Below are positions 63,426 to 64,000 of a DNA stretch of 64,000 nucleotides, piece after piece. Both the position numbers and the translations under genes were made by a program. Numbering within the stretch: position 1 is the first letter of the stretch; each line of letters begins with the position of its first letter. The stretch spans positions 4,544,001-4,608,000 of the forward strand of contig NZ_CP049258.1 in assembly GCF_011046735.1 (NCBI RefSeq). Direction: 5' to 3'. The notes under the pieces are model-generated. The model was not told where the DNA came from. It was given only the letters and a program-made list of their open reading frames with translations, and did no database searches. Source of the DNA: Nordella sp. HKS 07 (GTDB lineage Bacteria; Pseudomonadota; Alphaproteobacteria; Rhizobiales; Aestuariivirgaceae).

Positions 63426-63998
63426 TCAGCCGTCAAGCAGCCCCATGATCGGCTCGAACGCTTCGTCGAAGCGGCTGACCAGGATATCCGGGCAGAATTC
63501 CGCGATCGGCCGCGGCGTGTAGCCGAAGGTCACGCCGACGATCGGCACGCCCGCGGCCCGGGCGGTCAGCACGTCGGTCTCGCTGTCGCCGATGAGGAGC
63601 GAAGGCGAATCGGTCCGGTCCATGCGCTTTAGGGTCTCGCGATAGGGAGCTGGATCGGGCTTGGCGACCCCGATCGTATCGGCACCGATGATGGCCCCGA
63701 AATAGTGGCGCATCCCCAGCGTGTCGATGAGCTTGACCGATAGCCCTTCCTGCTTGTTGGTGCACACGCCGATGCTGATGCCTTCCGCCCTGAGCTTGTC
63801 GAGGAGCGCCAGGCAGCCCGGAAATGGTACGCTGCCGACGGCGATATTGTCGCTGTAGAAGGCGACGAATTTCTCATAGAGGGGCTCGATTGCCGGGGCG
63901 TCATAGGCCTCGCCGGTCGCCGCCAGTCCGCGCTGGATGAGTTTGCGCGCGCCGTGCCCGACAAAGGCGCGTACCTCATCCAGGCTCACCTCGCGGCG
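63426..63998 (-). CDS. gph: HAD family phosphoglycolate phosphatase, C-terminal part
   Basis: The frame is open to the right edge, so the N-terminus with the first motif DxDGT is outside. Present are the cap helix (SLDEVRAFVGHGARKLIQRGL), motif II CTNKQEG, motif III Lys in GVAKPDPAPYRETL and motif IV IGDSETDV, with ATAAGVPIVGVTFGYT-like ARAAGVPIVGVTFGYT. Gph removes phosphate from 2-phosphoglycolate formed by DNA repair or oxygenase action. About 190 of some 225 residues are visible. Confidence 0.88.
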   Translation of the reverse strand, partial: RREVSLDEVRAFVGHGARKLIQRGLAATGEAYDAPAIEPLYEKFVAFYSDNIAVGSVPFPGCLALLDKLRAEGISIGVCTNKQEGLSVKLIDTLGMRHYFGAIIGADTIGVAKPDPAPYRETLKRMDRTDSPSLLIGDSETDVLTARAAGVPIVGVTFGYTPRPIAEFCPDILVSRFDEAFEPIMGLLDG

Positions 63999-64000
63999 GC

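Overview
The window reads as chromosome from a high-GC alphaproteobacterium, most likely of the Hyphomicrobiales (rhizobial group). Pointers are the small SRP RNA directly upstream of dnaX-ybaB-recR, a DnaX whose zinc-finger cysteines are mostly lost (as I recall for Rhizobiales), a rhizobial-type porin, a HIGN-type second GluRS, the small AR-V-GRPLTPVSVAGV protein family and rhizobial palindromic intergenic repeats. I cannot name the genus from sequence alone.

Layout. 0-6.7 kb is housekeeping: the end of an AbgB-like amidohydrolase, a copper chaperone, fmt-def, SRP RNA and dnaX-ybaB-recR. 6.7-15.6 kb holds a CNBD protein, a type III PKS plus methyltransferase pair divergent from a TSUP exporter with a perfect 10-bp-arm palindrome between them, a DMT transporter coupled to a cytoplasmic-looking penicillin acylase homologue, a shortened LpxL-like protein and moaA. 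15.8-24.1 kb is a same-strand run of eight genes: DUF1194, ornithine-cyclodeaminase family, a DddP-like M24 lyase/peptidase, an Old-Yellow-Enzyme/Fe-S flavoprotein, an iron-type alcohol dehydrogenase, two tandem DMSP-lyase-type cupins and an alpha/beta hydrolase. This is the strongest candidate for an undescribed catabolic system. It faces a convergent dipeptide-type ABC operon (24.2-31.6 kb) with an embedded amidase and a single-base frameshift that splits a fused two-domain ATPase.

31.7-48.9 kb carries HU, a FAD oxidoreductase, a fatty acid desaturase divergent from an XRE regulator / PhnD-like binding protein / GST operon, the napEDABC periplasmic nitrate reductase operon, gltX-nadE, panE, a zinc metallopeptidase and an undecaprenyl-phosphate sugar transferase. 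49.5-58.7 kb holds an L,D-transpeptidase with a lipoprotein, a TPR-sulfotransferase, a porin, (S)-ureidoglycine aminohydrolase and a row of small secreted proteins, one of them a clear pseudogene.

58.76-63.37 kb is a small integrated element. It is bounded by 94-bp direct repeats, each containing a whole tRNA-Val(CAC) gene. Inside are a degraded integrase (tyrosine-integrase N-terminus spliced onto a serine-recombinase C-terminus and interrupted by a stop codon), a secreted trypsin-like protease, a membrane protein, an RTX-type C-terminal remnant, a ribbon-helix-helix protein and orphan small ORFs. Codon use and base composition there look less GC-rich than the flanks. A truncated phosphoglycolate phosphatase gene closes the window.
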